A stretch of DNA of 64,000 bases from Pseudomonadota bacterium (GTDB taxonomy: Bacteria; CALINM01). Shown piece by piece: positions 36,821 through 46,271 of the stretch (positions within the stretch are counted from its first letter, which is position 1; each line of letters starts with the position of its first letter). A program made the position numbers and the translations under genes. Location: the NCBI GenBank assembly GCA_026418415.1, contig JAOABK010000006.1:1-64000 (forward strand). Direction: 5' to 3'. A model generated the notes under the pieces. That model did not search any database, was not told where the DNA came from, and saw only the letters and a program-made list of their open reading frames with translations.

Positions 36821-38503
36821 ATGAAAAAATTATTTATAGTGTTATTTATAATCTTTTTATCATCAACAACTTCATATGCTGCGAGAAGTTTTACAGTTGC
36901 TAATTTAGCTGGAGCTACAGTTGATTTTTATATGCGCGATACTGTAGCTATGACCCTACGTGTTACAAATACGAACACAGGTGCTGATATTAATGATGGT
37001 ATAAGACAGGTCAGATTTACTTTTCCCGCTGGAATGAAAGTTAACACAACAGGTAATATTGCACCATCAGGCTGGACTGTATCAAATGTAGACTCAGTAA
37101 GAAATAGGATAACTTTTGATGCAAACAATAGTTCTTATTACTTTACTGCTAATAATTATAGGGATTTTATTATTAGTTTGACAGTTCAACCTTCAACTAA
37201 TGATATTATGTCTGAGAATTTATCATCAGTTCGAGTGGTGTATGCTTCATCAAATAGGACGACATTAAATAATTTGGGTGTTTCTTGGAATAGGCGAGGA
37301 CTCAAGATTCAAAGTATAGTTGCCTCTCCAGATCTTCTTGTCTCAGGAGATCCTTTTACTCTTACAATTACCGTTCAAAATGTTTCCTCTGCAACTCAGA
37401 CAAATATTACTGCGAACCCAAACCCACCAAGTGAGACTTCAACTGGTGGTTTCAATCCATCTACAACAAGTAATCCCGTAATTGGAACTTTAGGATTCCT
37501 CCAAACAGGAACACTCGTGTACAACTATACAACCCTAACAACCGATGAAGGTAGTGTATATTTTTCTTGTAATGTAAGAAATGGAGCAAGCAATACATCA
37601 GGCATTTCAGTAAATTCTAATACTGTTTATATCGGAAGATTCACTGCAAGTATAAGTTACTCTCCAGAATGTCCATTAAGCGGAGAAACAATAAATGTAA
37701 CCATGACAGTAACAAATAATAATGTCTTTAGCCTTACAAATGTAACACCTACTTTAACACCTTCTGGTACTGCAACATTAGTAAAATTGTCTGGACCTAC
37801 TCCAGCATCAGTTGCTACTTTAAATAGTGGTAGTAGCGCTTCATTTACTTACACTTATCAAATAACTGGTGCTTTTGATTCAAATTTCTATTTTTCTGGT
37901 TATGCTATAGGAACTAAAAACACGCCTCCAGTTGGTACAAGACAAACGCCTACTTATAATACACCAATGAGATATGTTAGGGAATATTCTTTAGATATTT
38001 CTCCTGATTTTGTATTAAGTGGAGTGAAAAGTTACTACTTAAAATTTACATTAAATAATAGAGTCAATAATGTTTGTGCTACAGATAATAACTATAATAT
38101 AAAAAGAGTTACAATCACTATGCCTTCGGGATTTAGTTACTCTTTAAGTAATTTCTCCTATATAATTGGAAATAACATAACAGATATCAATGATCCTAAT
38201 TATGAATATTACACCGATAATTGGAATATATTGGATAATTCTGGTCAAATATCTTTTGTGTCAAATAATTCAACCTATGATTTGCCCGTTAAAAGAGATG
38301 GTTATTTTTCTTTGTTTATAACGAGTACTCCTGTAGTTTCAACAAATACAATTTATACCTTCCAAACTACTATAGAAAACGTTAAAGGTGGTCTTATAAA
38401 TTATAGTGGGAGTAATGTACAGCTTAATGTAAGTCCAACACCAGCAGGGATTACTAATAAACCAACACCATCTAAAGGGGGGATCAGAGAAAGGCATGAA
38501 TAA
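36821..38503 (+). CDS. secreted Ig/CARDB-like repeat protein of the pilus operon
   Basis: A signal peptide (cleavage near SYAARSF) is followed by an all-beta exported protein of about 540 residues. At least two similar repeats are visible, SPDLLVSGDPFTLTITVQN and SPECPLSGETINVTMTVTN, of the CARDB/DUF11 kind. The N-terminal part has the pattern GIRQVRFTFPAGMKV and a similar piece returns near the end (RVTITMPSGFSY). ATG 36821 follows AAGGGG by 6 nt. No enzyme motif is present. Its place between minor pilins and assembly genes suggests a tip adhesin or surface partner, which is inference. Confidence 0.7.
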   Translation: MKKLFIVLFIIFLSSTTSYAARSFTVANLAGATVDFYMRDTVAMTLRVTNTNTGADINDGIRQVRFTFPAGMKVNTTGNIAPSGWTVSNVDSVRNRITFDANNSSYYFTANNYRDFIISLTVQPSTNDIMSENLSSVRVVYASSNRTTLNNLGVSWNRRGLKIQSIVASPDLLVSGDPFTLTITVQNVSSATQTNITANPNPPSETSTGGFNPSTTSNPVIGTLGFLQTGTLVYNYTTLTTDEGSVYFSCNVRNGASNTSGISVNSNTVYIGRFTASISYSPECPLSGETINVTMTVTNNNVFSLTNVTPTLTPSGTATLVKLSGPTPASVATLNSGSSASFTYTYQITGAFDSNFYFSGYAIGTKNTPPVGTRQTPTYNTPMRYVREYSLDISPDFVLSGVKSYYLKFTLNNRVNNVCATDNNYNIKRVTITMPSGFSYSLSNFSYIIGNNITDINDPNYEYYTDNWNILDNSGQISFVSNNSTYDLPVKRDGYFSLFITSTPVVSTNTIYTFQTTIENVKGGLINYSGSNVQLNVSPTPAGITNKPTPSKGGIRERHE

Positions 38504-38510
38504 ATAAATA

Positions 38511-38540
38511 TTGACTAAGAGGTTTATTTTTAGATATTTT
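38511..38540 (+). promoter_or_regulatory. possible promoter for the pilus assembly genes
   Basis: TTGACT (38511-38516) and TATTTT (38535-38540) are 18 bp apart. The ATG at 38555 lies 15 nt after the -10 and has no Shine-Dalgarno sequence, so any leader would be only about 8 nt. Confidence 0.45.
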
Positions 38541-38554
38541 ATTCTAAGCAAAAT

Positions 38555-39418
38555 ATGAGCAATTTTATAGAATACTTTAAATTAAGAACTGATCCCTTTA
38601 GTTTAACACCTAATTTTCATTTTTTTTATGGTTCTAAAAAACATATTGAGGTTTTAAAATCTCTATATGGAGGCATAATTAATAACAAAGGAGTTTTTGT
38701 CCTTACAGGTGAAGTGGGTACTGGAAAAACAATTACAAGTAGGGTCCTAATAGAAAAGCTGATAAATTATTATAATATTGCTTATATAGTGAATCCCTTC
38801 TTATCAAAAGAAGGCATCGTAAAACAGATAGCAGAAGAATTCAAAATTCCATCAACAAATAAGAGATATGATGCATTAATAACTGATATACACATGTTTT
38901 TAATTGAACAGTTAAAAAAGGGTAGGGGAGCGCTTGTTTTTATAGATGAAGCGCAACATTTATCTGATGATACATTAGAAATGGTTAGAATGCTTTCTAA
39001 TTTAGAAACGAAACAGACAAAACTTTTACAGTTCATTCTAATTGGTCAACAGGAATTAATAAAAAAACTATCAAAAAGAAATTTGAGGCAGATCGCTCAA
39101 AGAGTGTCGATTAAGTGTGAGTTAACGCCATTAAATCATATAGAAACCCATAATTATATTCTTCATCGTCTGAAAATAGCTGGTGGGCTTGGTAAGGTAG
39201 AATTTAGCAAACTTGCAATTTATAATATTTATAAGCTAACAAAGGGCTTTCCAAGAACTTTGAATATTTTAATGTATCACATACTTTCTAAAGCAGCTGA
39301 AAAAGAACAACATATTATTGACGTAAATTTAGTCAAGGAAGCCTATAAAAATACTCTTCCTCTTCCCCTTAGGGTTTTGCCTTTTTCTTTAGCTAAAGCA
39401 ATTAGAGGTTGGTTATGA
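38555..39418 (+). CDS. ExeA/MshM-type AAA+ ATPase
   Basis: The N-terminus FIEYFKLRTDPFSLTPNFHFFYGS is the GspA/ExeA hallmark. Walker A is TGEVGTGKT and Walker B ALVFIDEAQHLS, with the family segment KLLQFILIGQQELIKKL. At 287 aa it lacks the C-terminal membrane helix and peptidoglycan-binding domain of GspA, matching MshM of MSHA clusters. ExeA-like proteins help secretins pass the cell wall or assemble. No ribosome binding site precedes the ATG. Confidence 0.88.
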   Translation: MSNFIEYFKLRTDPFSLTPNFHFFYGSKKHIEVLKSLYGGIINNKGVFVLTGEVGTGKTITSRVLIEKLINYYNIAYIVNPFLSKEGIVKQIAEEFKIPSTNKRYDALITDIHMFLIEQLKKGRGALVFIDEAQHLSDDTLEMVRMLSNLETKQTKLLQFILIGQQELIKKLSKRNLRQIAQRVSIKCELTPLNHIETHNYILHRLKIAGGLGKVEFSKLAIYNIYKLTKGFPRTLNILMYHILSKAAEKEQHIIDVNLVKEAYKNTLPLPLRVLPFSLAKAIRGWL

Positions 39419-40137
39419 GCAAAACCTATGAAGAAATCAAAGATATAGAAATTAATCATAATAAGAATGGCGAAGAAGAATTAGATGAGATTGATATAAT
39501 TGATGGTAAAGAAGAAAAAAAACCCTTATATTCTAAAACAGTTAAGGTCCTTATTTTATTAATTGCATTAATTGCCGCAATTTATGTGGGTTATTATTTG
39601 GGCGGGCTTTATAAAAAGAGAGCCAATATTTCAATCAAACAAGAATCTGGCTTAATAACTAATTTTAAAAAAGATGAAGAAATGAAGCATATAACTAAAT
39701 TTGAATTTATAGCTATTGAAGGGACAAAGAGAGAGTTAGAAAAAAAATTAGAAGAACTAATTAGTATAAAAAACAAAGATAATTTAACAAATAACAATAT
39801 AGCTTTGATTTTAGCTGAATTAGGAAACTATAATGAAGCTCTTACCTACGCTGAAAAATTAATTATTACAGAACCCAATAATCCCTATTTTTGGAACACC
39901 TTCGGTATTATTTTAACCTATCTAAATCTATTTGATGATGCTGAGAAATCATTTAAAAAAGCAATAAACTTAAAGGGTGATGAAGGTGTTTTTTACTATA
40001 ATTTAGGCAATCTTTATGAAAGAGAAGGCAAATATGATTTAGCTAAAGAGCAGTATTTATATTATCTTTCAAAAGGTGATAAATATAATTCAAATAATGA
40101 AAGAAGAATTAAACAAAAAATTTCAAAGGGAATATGA
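39415..40137 (+). CDS. membrane-anchored TPR protein (MshN-like)
   Basis: An acidic cytoplasmic stretch of about 40 residues is followed by one membrane helix (VLILLIALIAAIYVGYYLG) and a periplasmic part with three TPR units from about residue 125 on (ALTYAEKLIITEPNNP, DAEKSFKKAINL, LAKEQYLYYL). The architecture fits MshN of MSHA systems. ATG 39415 was preferred to TTG 39409 because GAGGT at 39405-39409 is 5 nt before it. It overlaps the upstream stop as ATGA. Confidence 0.75.
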   Translation: MSKTYEEIKDIEINHNKNGEEELDEIDIIDGKEEKKPLYSKTVKVLILLIALIAAIYVGYYLGGLYKKRANISIKQESGLITNFKKDEEMKHITKFEFIAIEGTKRELEKKLEELISIKNKDNLTNNNIALILAELGNYNEALTYAEKLIITEPNNPYFWNTFGIILTYLNLFDDAEKSFKKAINLKGDEGVFYYNLGNLYEREGKYDLAKEQYLYYLSKGDKYNSNNERRIKQKISKGI

Positions 40138-41111
40138 AATTTTTCATGAAAAGAAAAGTAACTGGAATTGATTTTGGAAGCAAGACCATAAAAATTGTTT
40201 CCACTAAATTTATTAAAAATAGAATTTCTGTAGATAAAGCCCTAATAATTGAAAAACCAAAGCAAATTGGAAATGAAAAAGATTATAAAGTAAACTTTAG
40301 TTTAGTAAATGAATCTGCTCGTAGAAAAGGTATTTCTCTGAATAATGTTGCTATTTGTTGTCCTAATAACTTGTATACCTCAGTAAATTTAGTATTACCA
40401 AAAATGAAAAAACAACAAGATATTAAATCTGCCATATTGTGGGAATTAAAAGATAGATATGGAATGGAACCTACAGAAATAAATTTTGATTACTTTATTA
40501 ATGATATATCTGAAGATCAAAAGATAGAGTATCAAATATATTTTGTAGACAAGAAATCTATTGAAGAAATTCAAAAGGAGGCCCAAAAATTTAACATAAA
40601 TATCAAGTATATAAATATCGATCATGTAGCATATGCTATATGTTTTAACAATTTGTATACACAGGATGAGAATATAAAAGTTTTACTTGATATAGGATAC
40701 CAAAAAAGTATTATTATTTTTCTATCCAAAGATAAAATTTTGTTCATGCGCGAACTTGGATTGGGATTAATAAATATAATAAATCAACTAACTGAAGAAG
40801 AAATTAGAAATATGAAGATAAAAGGAATATCAGGTTATGATAATGAAAACATAAAAAATTATATTACAGAGGTTTTATTTGAAATATCAAAAACTATAGA
40901 TTATTTCATAAATGGACTTAAATATCCTGGACCAACTTCGATATTTTGTAATGGTGGTTTTTTTTCAATACCAGGCATTTTTCAGTTTTTTAAAGATAAT
41001 TTGCCTTATCCAGTAATTTTGAATAATGTTTTAAAACTTGCAAATTACGAAGGTGAATATAAAAATTTTGGATATATTTTTCATTTAGCATTAGGTGTTT
41101 CTATTTTATGA
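40134..41111 (+). CDS. PilM/MshI-like actin-fold pilus assembly protein
   Basis: PilM is a cytoplasmic actin-like ATP-binding protein that recruits PilN. The phosphate-1 motif is VTGIDFGSKTIKIVS, and VLLDIGYQKSIIIF is the second phosphate-binding segment. At 325 aa it is slightly shorter than PilM. The next two genes encode PilN- and PilO-like proteins, as in type IV pilus and MSHA operons. Confidence 0.85.
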   Translation: MKFFMKRKVTGIDFGSKTIKIVSTKFIKNRISVDKALIIEKPKQIGNEKDYKVNFSLVNESARRKGISLNNVAICCPNNLYTSVNLVLPKMKKQQDIKSAILWELKDRYGMEPTEINFDYFINDISEDQKIEYQIYFVDKKSIEEIQKEAQKFNINIKYINIDHVAYAICFNNLYTQDENIKVLLDIGYQKSIIIFLSKDKILFMRELGLGLINIINQLTEEEIRNMKIKGISGYDNENIKNYITEVLFEISKTIDYFINGLKYPGPTSIFCNGGFFSIPGIFQFFKDNLPYPVILNNVLKLANYEGEYKNFGYIFHLALGVSIL

Positions 41112-41638
41112 GACCTATAAATCTTGCAACTAAACCAAAATTATATCCCTTAACCCAAAAAATTCAATCAAGGCTTTCTGTATTGATTTTTTTGCTACTG
41201 ATTGTATATTTCTCTTTAAAAATTTTATTCCTAAACTATAAACAAAAAGAGCTGGCAAAAGATATAGATTTAATTAATAAAGAGTTAATACAAATTAGAG
41301 AAATGATTAGTCAAAGACAACAGGTTTTAGAATTAAAAAAAAGTATTGAAAAAGAATTTTCTATTAACATAGATAAAAATATGATTACCAATAATTCATT
41401 TATATCCCAATTATTTAACTCTCTTTCACAAATTACCCCAGAAAACATTTGGATTACTTCTTTAGAATTGAAATATGGAGATGAAAAGTTTATCAGGATT
41501 TCAGGGAAGAGTAAAATCAAAGGTGATATTTTTATCTTTATGGATAATTTAAAAAAGATATACAGGGATGTTAATTTAATTAGTATGCAGAATACAGAGA
41601 ATAGTATATACAATTTCCAATTGAGGCTCGACATCTGA
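41108..41638 (+). CDS. PilN-like pilus alignment protein
   Basis: The short cytoplasmic N-terminus, RPINLATKPKLYP, resembles the PilN peptide that docks into PilM. One membrane helix (VLIFLLLIVYFSLKILFL), a coiled coil to about residue 80, and a ferredoxin-like domain (SLSQITPENIWITSLEL) follow. This is the standard PilN layout, with normal length (176 aa). It overlaps pilM by four bases and abuts pilO. Confidence 0.85.
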   Translation: MRPINLATKPKLYPLTQKIQSRLSVLIFLLLIVYFSLKILFLNYKQKELAKDIDLINKELIQIREMISQRQQVLELKKSIEKEFSINIDKNMITNNSFISQLFNSLSQITPENIWITSLELKYGDEKFIRISGKSKIKGDIFIFMDNLKKIYRDVNLISMQNTENSIYNFQLRLDI

Positions 41639-42183
41639 TGAAAAAATATTTAGATTTTATAAAAAATCATAGAATATTAATTTACTCAATCTTGTTAGGA
41701 GGTTTTTTATTTTTTGCAATAAACAAATTTTATATCAATAAAATTGAAGAAAAGAATATTAAAATGCTTACAGAAAGAGAAAATCTAATTAAACAAAAAA
41801 ATGAATTACTTAATTTAATTGCCAGTTTGAAAAAAGAAAATGAAGCATTAGAAAAAGAAAATATAACATTAAAGGATATTTTACTATTTAAAACAAAAAT
41901 TTTAGATATGAAAAACAAGGCTATTTTTTTTAATCACATAAGTAATTTTAATGGTATATTACTCGAAAGCATAGTGCCAGGAAACATAGATAAAAGTTCT
42001 CCAAATTTATTCAAGTGGACAATTAATATAAGTATAAGAGGTAGCTATAGAGAAATAAAAAATTACATTGATTATTTAAATAAACTTCCCTATTTAATTA
42101 TTATTAACAGATTAGAAATGAGCAAAAACCCCCAAAAGCCAATAAATTCTGCTCAAATAACACTGGAGGTGTTATGCAGATAA
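41638..42183 (+). CDS. PilO/MshJ-like pilus alignment protein
   Basis: A single N-terminal membrane helix (ILIYSILLGGFLFFAIN) is followed by a long Lys/Glu-rich coiled coil and a small C-terminal domain ending YREIKNYIDYLNKLPYLIIINRLEM, a pattern seen in PilO. It is 181 aa. PilO pairs with PilN in the inner membrane to link the cytoplasmic motor to the secretin. Confidence 0.83.
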   Translation: MKKYLDFIKNHRILIYSILLGGFLFFAINKFYINKIEEKNIKMLTERENLIKQKNELLNLIASLKKENEALEKENITLKDILLFKTKILDMKNKAIFFNHISNFNGILLESIVPGNIDKSSPNLFKWTINISIRGSYREIKNYIDYLNKLPYLIIINRLEMSKNPQKPINSAQITLEVLCR

Positions 42184-42542
42184 AAAAATTATCTTTCCTT
42201 ATCATAATAATGATTTTATATCCCTATTTACTTAGGAGCGAGAATAGAGTTATGTATATTGGTTACTTAAAACCCTATGAGAGAGGAGAGGCGAAAAAGA
42301 GTTTTCGGTTAGATCCAACGGAGGAACCCAAGATAAAAATTGGTATAGAAAAGGAACCCATTAAGCCAGATAATCTCGATTTAAAGGGGATATTATATAA
42401 TCCAAAGGAAAAAAGAGCTTTTATTAATGAAGAGCTTTATAAAGAAGGTGAAATAGTAGAGGGTTATAGGGTTAATAAGATACTTCCAGACAAAGTTATA
42501 ATGATTAAAAATAATACCCAATTTGAACTTAAAATTGAATAA
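42174..42542 (+). CDS. PilP/MshK-like periplasmic protein
   Basis: A signal-like N-terminus is followed by a basic linker and a small beta domain, with DLKGILYNPKEKRAFINEELYKEGEIVEGY and NKILPDKVIMI segments that match PilP/GspC homology domains. Such proteins bind the N0 domain of the secretin. There is no clear lipobox. The length of 122 aa resembles MshK. It precedes the secretin gene. Confidence 0.78.
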   Translation: MQIKKLSFLIIIMILYPYLLRSENRVMYIGYLKPYERGEAKKSFRLDPTEEPKIKIGIEKEPIKPDNLDLKGILYNPKEKRAFINEELYKEGEIVEGYRVNKILPDKVIMIKNNTQFELKIE

Positions 42543-42555
42543 AAGGGGCTTTTTC

Positions 42556-43851
42556 ATGAAAAGGTTAATTATAATTTTTTTAATTATAACAAGCATAAAC
42601 CAATCATTAGCTAACACAGATACCAATACTATACTTAATGAAACAGAAAAAAAATACACACTCAACTTCAAAACTCAACCCATATCAGAGGTTTTGAGAG
42701 CATTGGCAAAGCAAGCGTCATTAAATATCATATTACCAGATAACATGCCAGAAAATATTAGTATTTCTCTTAACAATGTAACTTTAAAAAGCGCTATTGA
42801 GTCAATTCTTTTGTCAAGAGGTTATAATTACAAAATAGAAAACAACATCTTGAGAGTTTATAAAGATGAATATAAACCAAAAGTTGTCATGGAAGTTATT
42901 AATTTGCAGTATGCAAATGCTAATACAATAGCAGGAACCCTTTCAAAAATGTTTAGCTCAGCTTCCATACAACATGATGTCTCTACAAACTCCTTAATAA
43001 TTAAAGATGAGGAGAGTGTTGTTTCTGAGATAAAAAAAATTATACAAAGACTTGATGTTAGAACAAAACAGGTTCTAATAGAAGCAAAGATAGTAAATGC
43101 TACTGAATCCTTTAGTAGAGATTTGGGGATTCAGTGGGGTGGTTTTTTTAGTAATAGCTCTCAGTCAAATAAAATTTTTGGGATAAGTCCGAACACCTCA
43201 GGCACCACAACAACCTTTGGAACTTCGAATCCGGGAGATAATTTCGTTATAAATGCTCCAATACAAACAACTCCAATAGGAAACTTAGGGATTATTATAG
43301 GAAGCCTACATAAAAACTTAAGAATAGACCTGGCTCTACAGTTAGCGGAACAAAAAGGACAGGCAAAGATTGTATCTTCGCCAAAGATACTAACGCTTGA
43401 TAATAAAAGAGCAACTATCCGAAGTGGGGCAACCCTTAGAATTCGTTCTATACCACTCGGATCTTCCGTAACATCAGGTGTAACAGCTACAGTTGAGACA
43501 ATTAATACTGGTGTAGAGTTAGGTGTTACTCCACAAATAACAGGAGATGATAACATTACTCTAACAGTTGATGTAGGACAAAGCGAACCCAATTTTGATA
43601 GAAAGGTTGAAAATATTCCAGAGGTCCAGGATCAAAGAGCCTCAACATCTATACTCCTTAAAGATGGAGAAACAGTAGTAATAGGTGGACTATATAGAGT
43701 TATAGAAGGAGAAACAGTTACAGGAATCCCATTCCTTTCTGATTTGCCTTTTATTGGTTGGTTATTTAAATCTAAAAGCAAAGAAAAAAGAAATGAGGAG
43801 TTAATGATTTTCTTGACTCCTAGAATTATCAAAGAAACAGCAAAAAATTAA
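42556..43851 (+). CDS. secretin of the GspD/PilQ/MshL family
   Basis: The secretin forms the outer-membrane ring through which the pilus emerges. A signal peptide (cleavage after about LA-NTDT) is followed by an STN/N0-type domain (FKTQPISEVLRALAKQASLNI), one N1-type repeat (NLQYANANTIAGTLSKMFSS) and the secretin domain with ILTLDNKRATIRSG and ETVVIGGLYR, then VTGIPFLSDLPFIGWLF and LMIFLTPRII. At 431 aa it is a short secretin, like MshL. ATG 42556 was chosen after AAAGGGG. Its stop overlaps the convergent livF stop. Confidence 0.92.
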   Translation: MKRLIIIFLIITSINQSLANTDTNTILNETEKKYTLNFKTQPISEVLRALAKQASLNIILPDNMPENISISLNNVTLKSAIESILLSRGYNYKIENNILRVYKDEYKPKVVMEVINLQYANANTIAGTLSKMFSSASIQHDVSTNSLIIKDEESVVSEIKKIIQRLDVRTKQVLIEAKIVNATESFSRDLGIQWGGFFSNSSQSNKIFGISPNTSGTTTTFGTSNPGDNFVINAPIQTTPIGNLGIIIGSLHKNLRIDLALQLAEQKGQAKIVSSPKILTLDNKRATIRSGATLRIRSIPLGSSVTSGVTATVETINTGVELGVTPQITGDDNITLTVDVGQSEPNFDRKVENIPEVQDQRASTSILLKDGETVVIGGLYRVIEGETVTGIPFLSDLPFIGWLFKSKSKEKRNEELMIFLTPRIIKETAKN

Positions 43852-44567
43852 CCGCCAAGGTAGGCTTTTATAATTTGAGGATCATTTTCTATCTGTTCTG
43901 ATTCACCACTTAAAACTATTTTTCCTGTTTCCATGACGAATGCTTTATTTGAATATTTAAGAGCTAATTTTGCATTTTGTTCAACTAGAATAATGGTAAT
44001 CTTTTTATCATTATTTATGTTTTTTATTAATTCAAAGATTTCATTAGTTATTTTAGGAGATAGCCCCATGGATGGTTCGTCAAGAAGAAGTAATTTAGGA
44101 TTACTCATAAGTGCACGTCCTATTGCTAACATCTGCTGCTCACCACCAGAAAGTGTACCTGCAAATTGTTTTATGCGTTCTTTTAACCTTGGAAAAAGTT
44201 TTAAAACAAAGTCATAAAGTTCAGAAAATATTTTTTTATTTTTCAATGAATATCCACCAATATCCAAATTTTCTTTAACCGTGAGATTGGGAAAGATTCT
44301 TCTACCTTCGGGAACCATAGTTATTCCATGCTTAACTATTAAATCAGTAGATAGTCTAAGCAAATTAATACCTTTAAAATTAATTTTCCCTTTCAAAGGT
44401 TTTATAAAACCACATATAGTTTTTAATAATGTACTTTTCCCTGCACCATTTGCACCAATAAGGGAAATAATCTCTCCCTCTGTTGCGCTTAAGGATATAT
44501 CTTCAAGTGCTTTTATTGCTCCATAATTAACGTATAGATTTCTTACTTCAAAGAATTTCTCAGACAT
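43848..44567 (-). CDS. livF: branched-chain amino acid ABC transporter ATP-binding protein LivF
   Basis: This is the LivF-type ATPase, one of a pair that drives import of leucine, isoleucine and valine. Walker A is GANGAGKST, the signature LSGGEQQMLAIGRALM and the Walker B LLLLDEPSMGLSP, all typical of LivF. Length 239 aa. It is the last gene of the liv operon and its stop codon overlaps that of the secretin on the other strand. Confidence 0.93.
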   Translation of the reverse strand: MSEKFFEVRNLYVNYGAIKALEDISLSATEGEIISLIGANGAGKSTLLKTICGFIKPLKGKINFKGINLLRLSTDLIVKHGITMVPEGRRIFPNLTVKENLDIGGYSLKNKKIFSELYDFVLKLFPRLKERIKQFAGTLSGGEQQMLAIGRALMSNPKLLLLDEPSMGLSPKITNEIFELIKNINNDKKITIILVEQNAKLALKYSNKAFVMETGKIVLSGESEQIENDPQIIKAYLGG

Positions 44568-45328
44568 TATAGAGCTCCTAAGTAAGCTTCTATTACTTTA
44601 GGGTTACTTTTAATTTCTTTAGGAGTACCCTCTGCAATTTTCTCACCAAAGTCCATAACAATAATCCTTTCTGAAATATTCATAACAAGTTCCATTTGAT
44701 GTTCAATAAGCAATATAGTAATGTCAAAAGTATTTCTTATTTTCTTTAAAGTCTCCATTAGATCGTTTATTTCTGTTAGATTCATACCCGCCGCTGGTTC
44801 ATCAATAAGTAATATTTTTGGTTCAGTTGCAAGTGCTCTTGCAAGTTCTAATTTTCTTTGTTCACCATAGGGTAGATTACCAGCATAAAAATGTTCTTTA
44901 TTTAATAGGCCAAAAAAATCAAGAAAACCTCTGGCGCTTTCTTTTGCTTTTTTTGTGATTTCTGCGTATTTTCTTGTTCTAAATACGCTATCAATGATTC
45001 CATATTCATGCTTGCTCAAAAAGGCAACTATTACATTTTCTAAAACTGTTAAATTTTTAAAAAGTCTTAAATTTTGAAAGGTCCTACCAATGCCTAATCT
45101 GCTTAATTTATGAGACTTAAAACCAGTTATATCTTGACTATTAAAAAATATTTTTCCCTCATTGGGTATATAAAATCCAGAAATCAGGTTAAAAACTGTT
45201 GTTTTACCTGCGCCATTTGGACCTATAATACTTAGAATTTCTCCTTTTTTTACAATAAAAGATAAATTATTTACTGCCTTAATACCACCGAAATACTTTG
45301 AGACATTTTTTAGCTCTAATAAATTCAC
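44567..45328 (-). CDS. livG: branched-chain amino acid ABC transporter ATP-binding protein LivG
   Basis: The LivG-type ATPase is recognised by Walker [27 protein letters not shown], the signature [16 protein letters not shown] and Walker [16 protein letters not shown]. The closing segment [11 protein letters not shown] is also typical. Length 253 aa. It directly follows livM by one base and overlaps livF by one. Confidence 0.94.
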   Translation of the reverse strand: MNLLELKNVSKYFGGIKAVNNLSFIVKKGEILSIIGPNGAGKTTVFNLISGFYIPNEGKIFFNSQDITGFKSHKLSRLGIGRTFQNLRLFKNLTVLENVIVAFLSKHEYGIIDSVFRTRKYAEITKKAKESARGFLDFFGLLNKEHFYAGNLPYGEQRKLELARALATEPKILLIDEPAAGMNLTEINDLMETLKKIRNTFDITILLIEHQMELVMNISERIIVMDFGEKIAEGTPKEIKSNPKVIEAYLGAL

Positions 45329-45329
45329 A

Positions 45330-46271
45330 TTAGTATCCTTCTTTTTTTACCATTAAACCATATGGTCTTATCATCATAATTAAAATCAAAATTATTGGTA
45401 TTAAGACCCATCTATATTCGAGAATTTCTGAAGGCAGAATTATCCTTAAACCTTCTATGAAGAAAACCCAAAAAAGTCCTGCTATGATAGTACCACTAAT
45501 ACTACCCATGCCACCTATAATAACTATTATCAAAAAATCTATTGACTTTAAAATATCAAAATTAGAGGGATGTAAAAAAGTATAAAGATGAGCATACAAA
45601 CCACCTGCAATACCTGCAAGAAAACAGCCATAAATAAAGGCAATTAGTTTTGCAATAAATGTATTAACTCCAATACTACTTGCAGCGAGCTCATCATTTT
45701 TAATGGCTCTCCAAAAAAGCCCAAAACGAGAGTCTATAAGATTTTTTGTAATAATTATAAAAAAAACTGTTATGAAAAAAGATAATTCTAAATTCGTGAT
45801 TTTGTTTATTCCTACAAATCCCCGAGAGCCACCGAGTACTTCAGAAATTCTGTCAGAATTATCTAATATAACCCTTACAAGTATTCCAAAACCTAAAGTC
45901 GCAATGGCTAAAAAATCATCCTTAAGCCTTAAAATAGGACCACCAATAATATAAGCAATAAATGCAGTAAAAATTCCAGCTAAGAATATAACTGGTATCA
46001 AACCATAATAACTTTCAATTTCTAAAACTTTTGATAGGTAAGCAGAAGTGTATGCACCTATGCCATAAAAAGCTGCATGCCCTAATGAAAACTGCCCTGT
46101 AAAGCCATATATTACATTTAGTCCTAAAGAACTTAGAACAATTATAAAAGAGTATAGAGTTATTTGAATCATGTAATCGGTTGGTAGCCCAGAAAAAATA
46201 ACAAGTTTTATAATTAAATAAATAAAAAGAGCCAGAAAAATTAATTTTCTTAATTCTAAAAAAAATCTCAT
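45330..46271 (-). CDS. livM: branched-chain amino acid ABC transporter permease LivM
   Basis: An inner-membrane permease with about nine helices. [23 protein letters not shown] and the EAA-like loop [20 protein letters not shown] are strongly typical of Liv[17 protein letters not shown] near the C-terminus is the second family landmark. Length is 313 aa. The start overlaps livH by four bases. Confidence 0.94.
   Translation of the reverse strand: MRFFLELRKLIFLALFIYLIIKLVIFSGLPTDYMIQITLYSFIIVLSSLGLNVIYGFTGQFSLGHAAFYGIGAYTSAYLSKVLEIESYYGLIPVIFLAGIFTAFIAYIIGGPILRLKDDFLAIATLGFGILVRVILDNSDRISEVLGGSRGFVGINKITNLELSFFITVFFIIITKNLIDSRFGLFWRAIKNDELAASSIGVNTFIAKLIAFIYGCFLAGIAGGLYAHLYTFLHPSNFDILKSIDFLIIVIIGGMGSISGTIIAGLFWVFFIEGLRIILPSEILEYRWVLIPIILILIMMIRPYGLMVKKEGY

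Noticed and set aside
43161..43592. 143-codon open frame on the minus strand within the secretin gene
   Set aside because: It lies wholly inside a well-recognised secretin domain and has no family motif.
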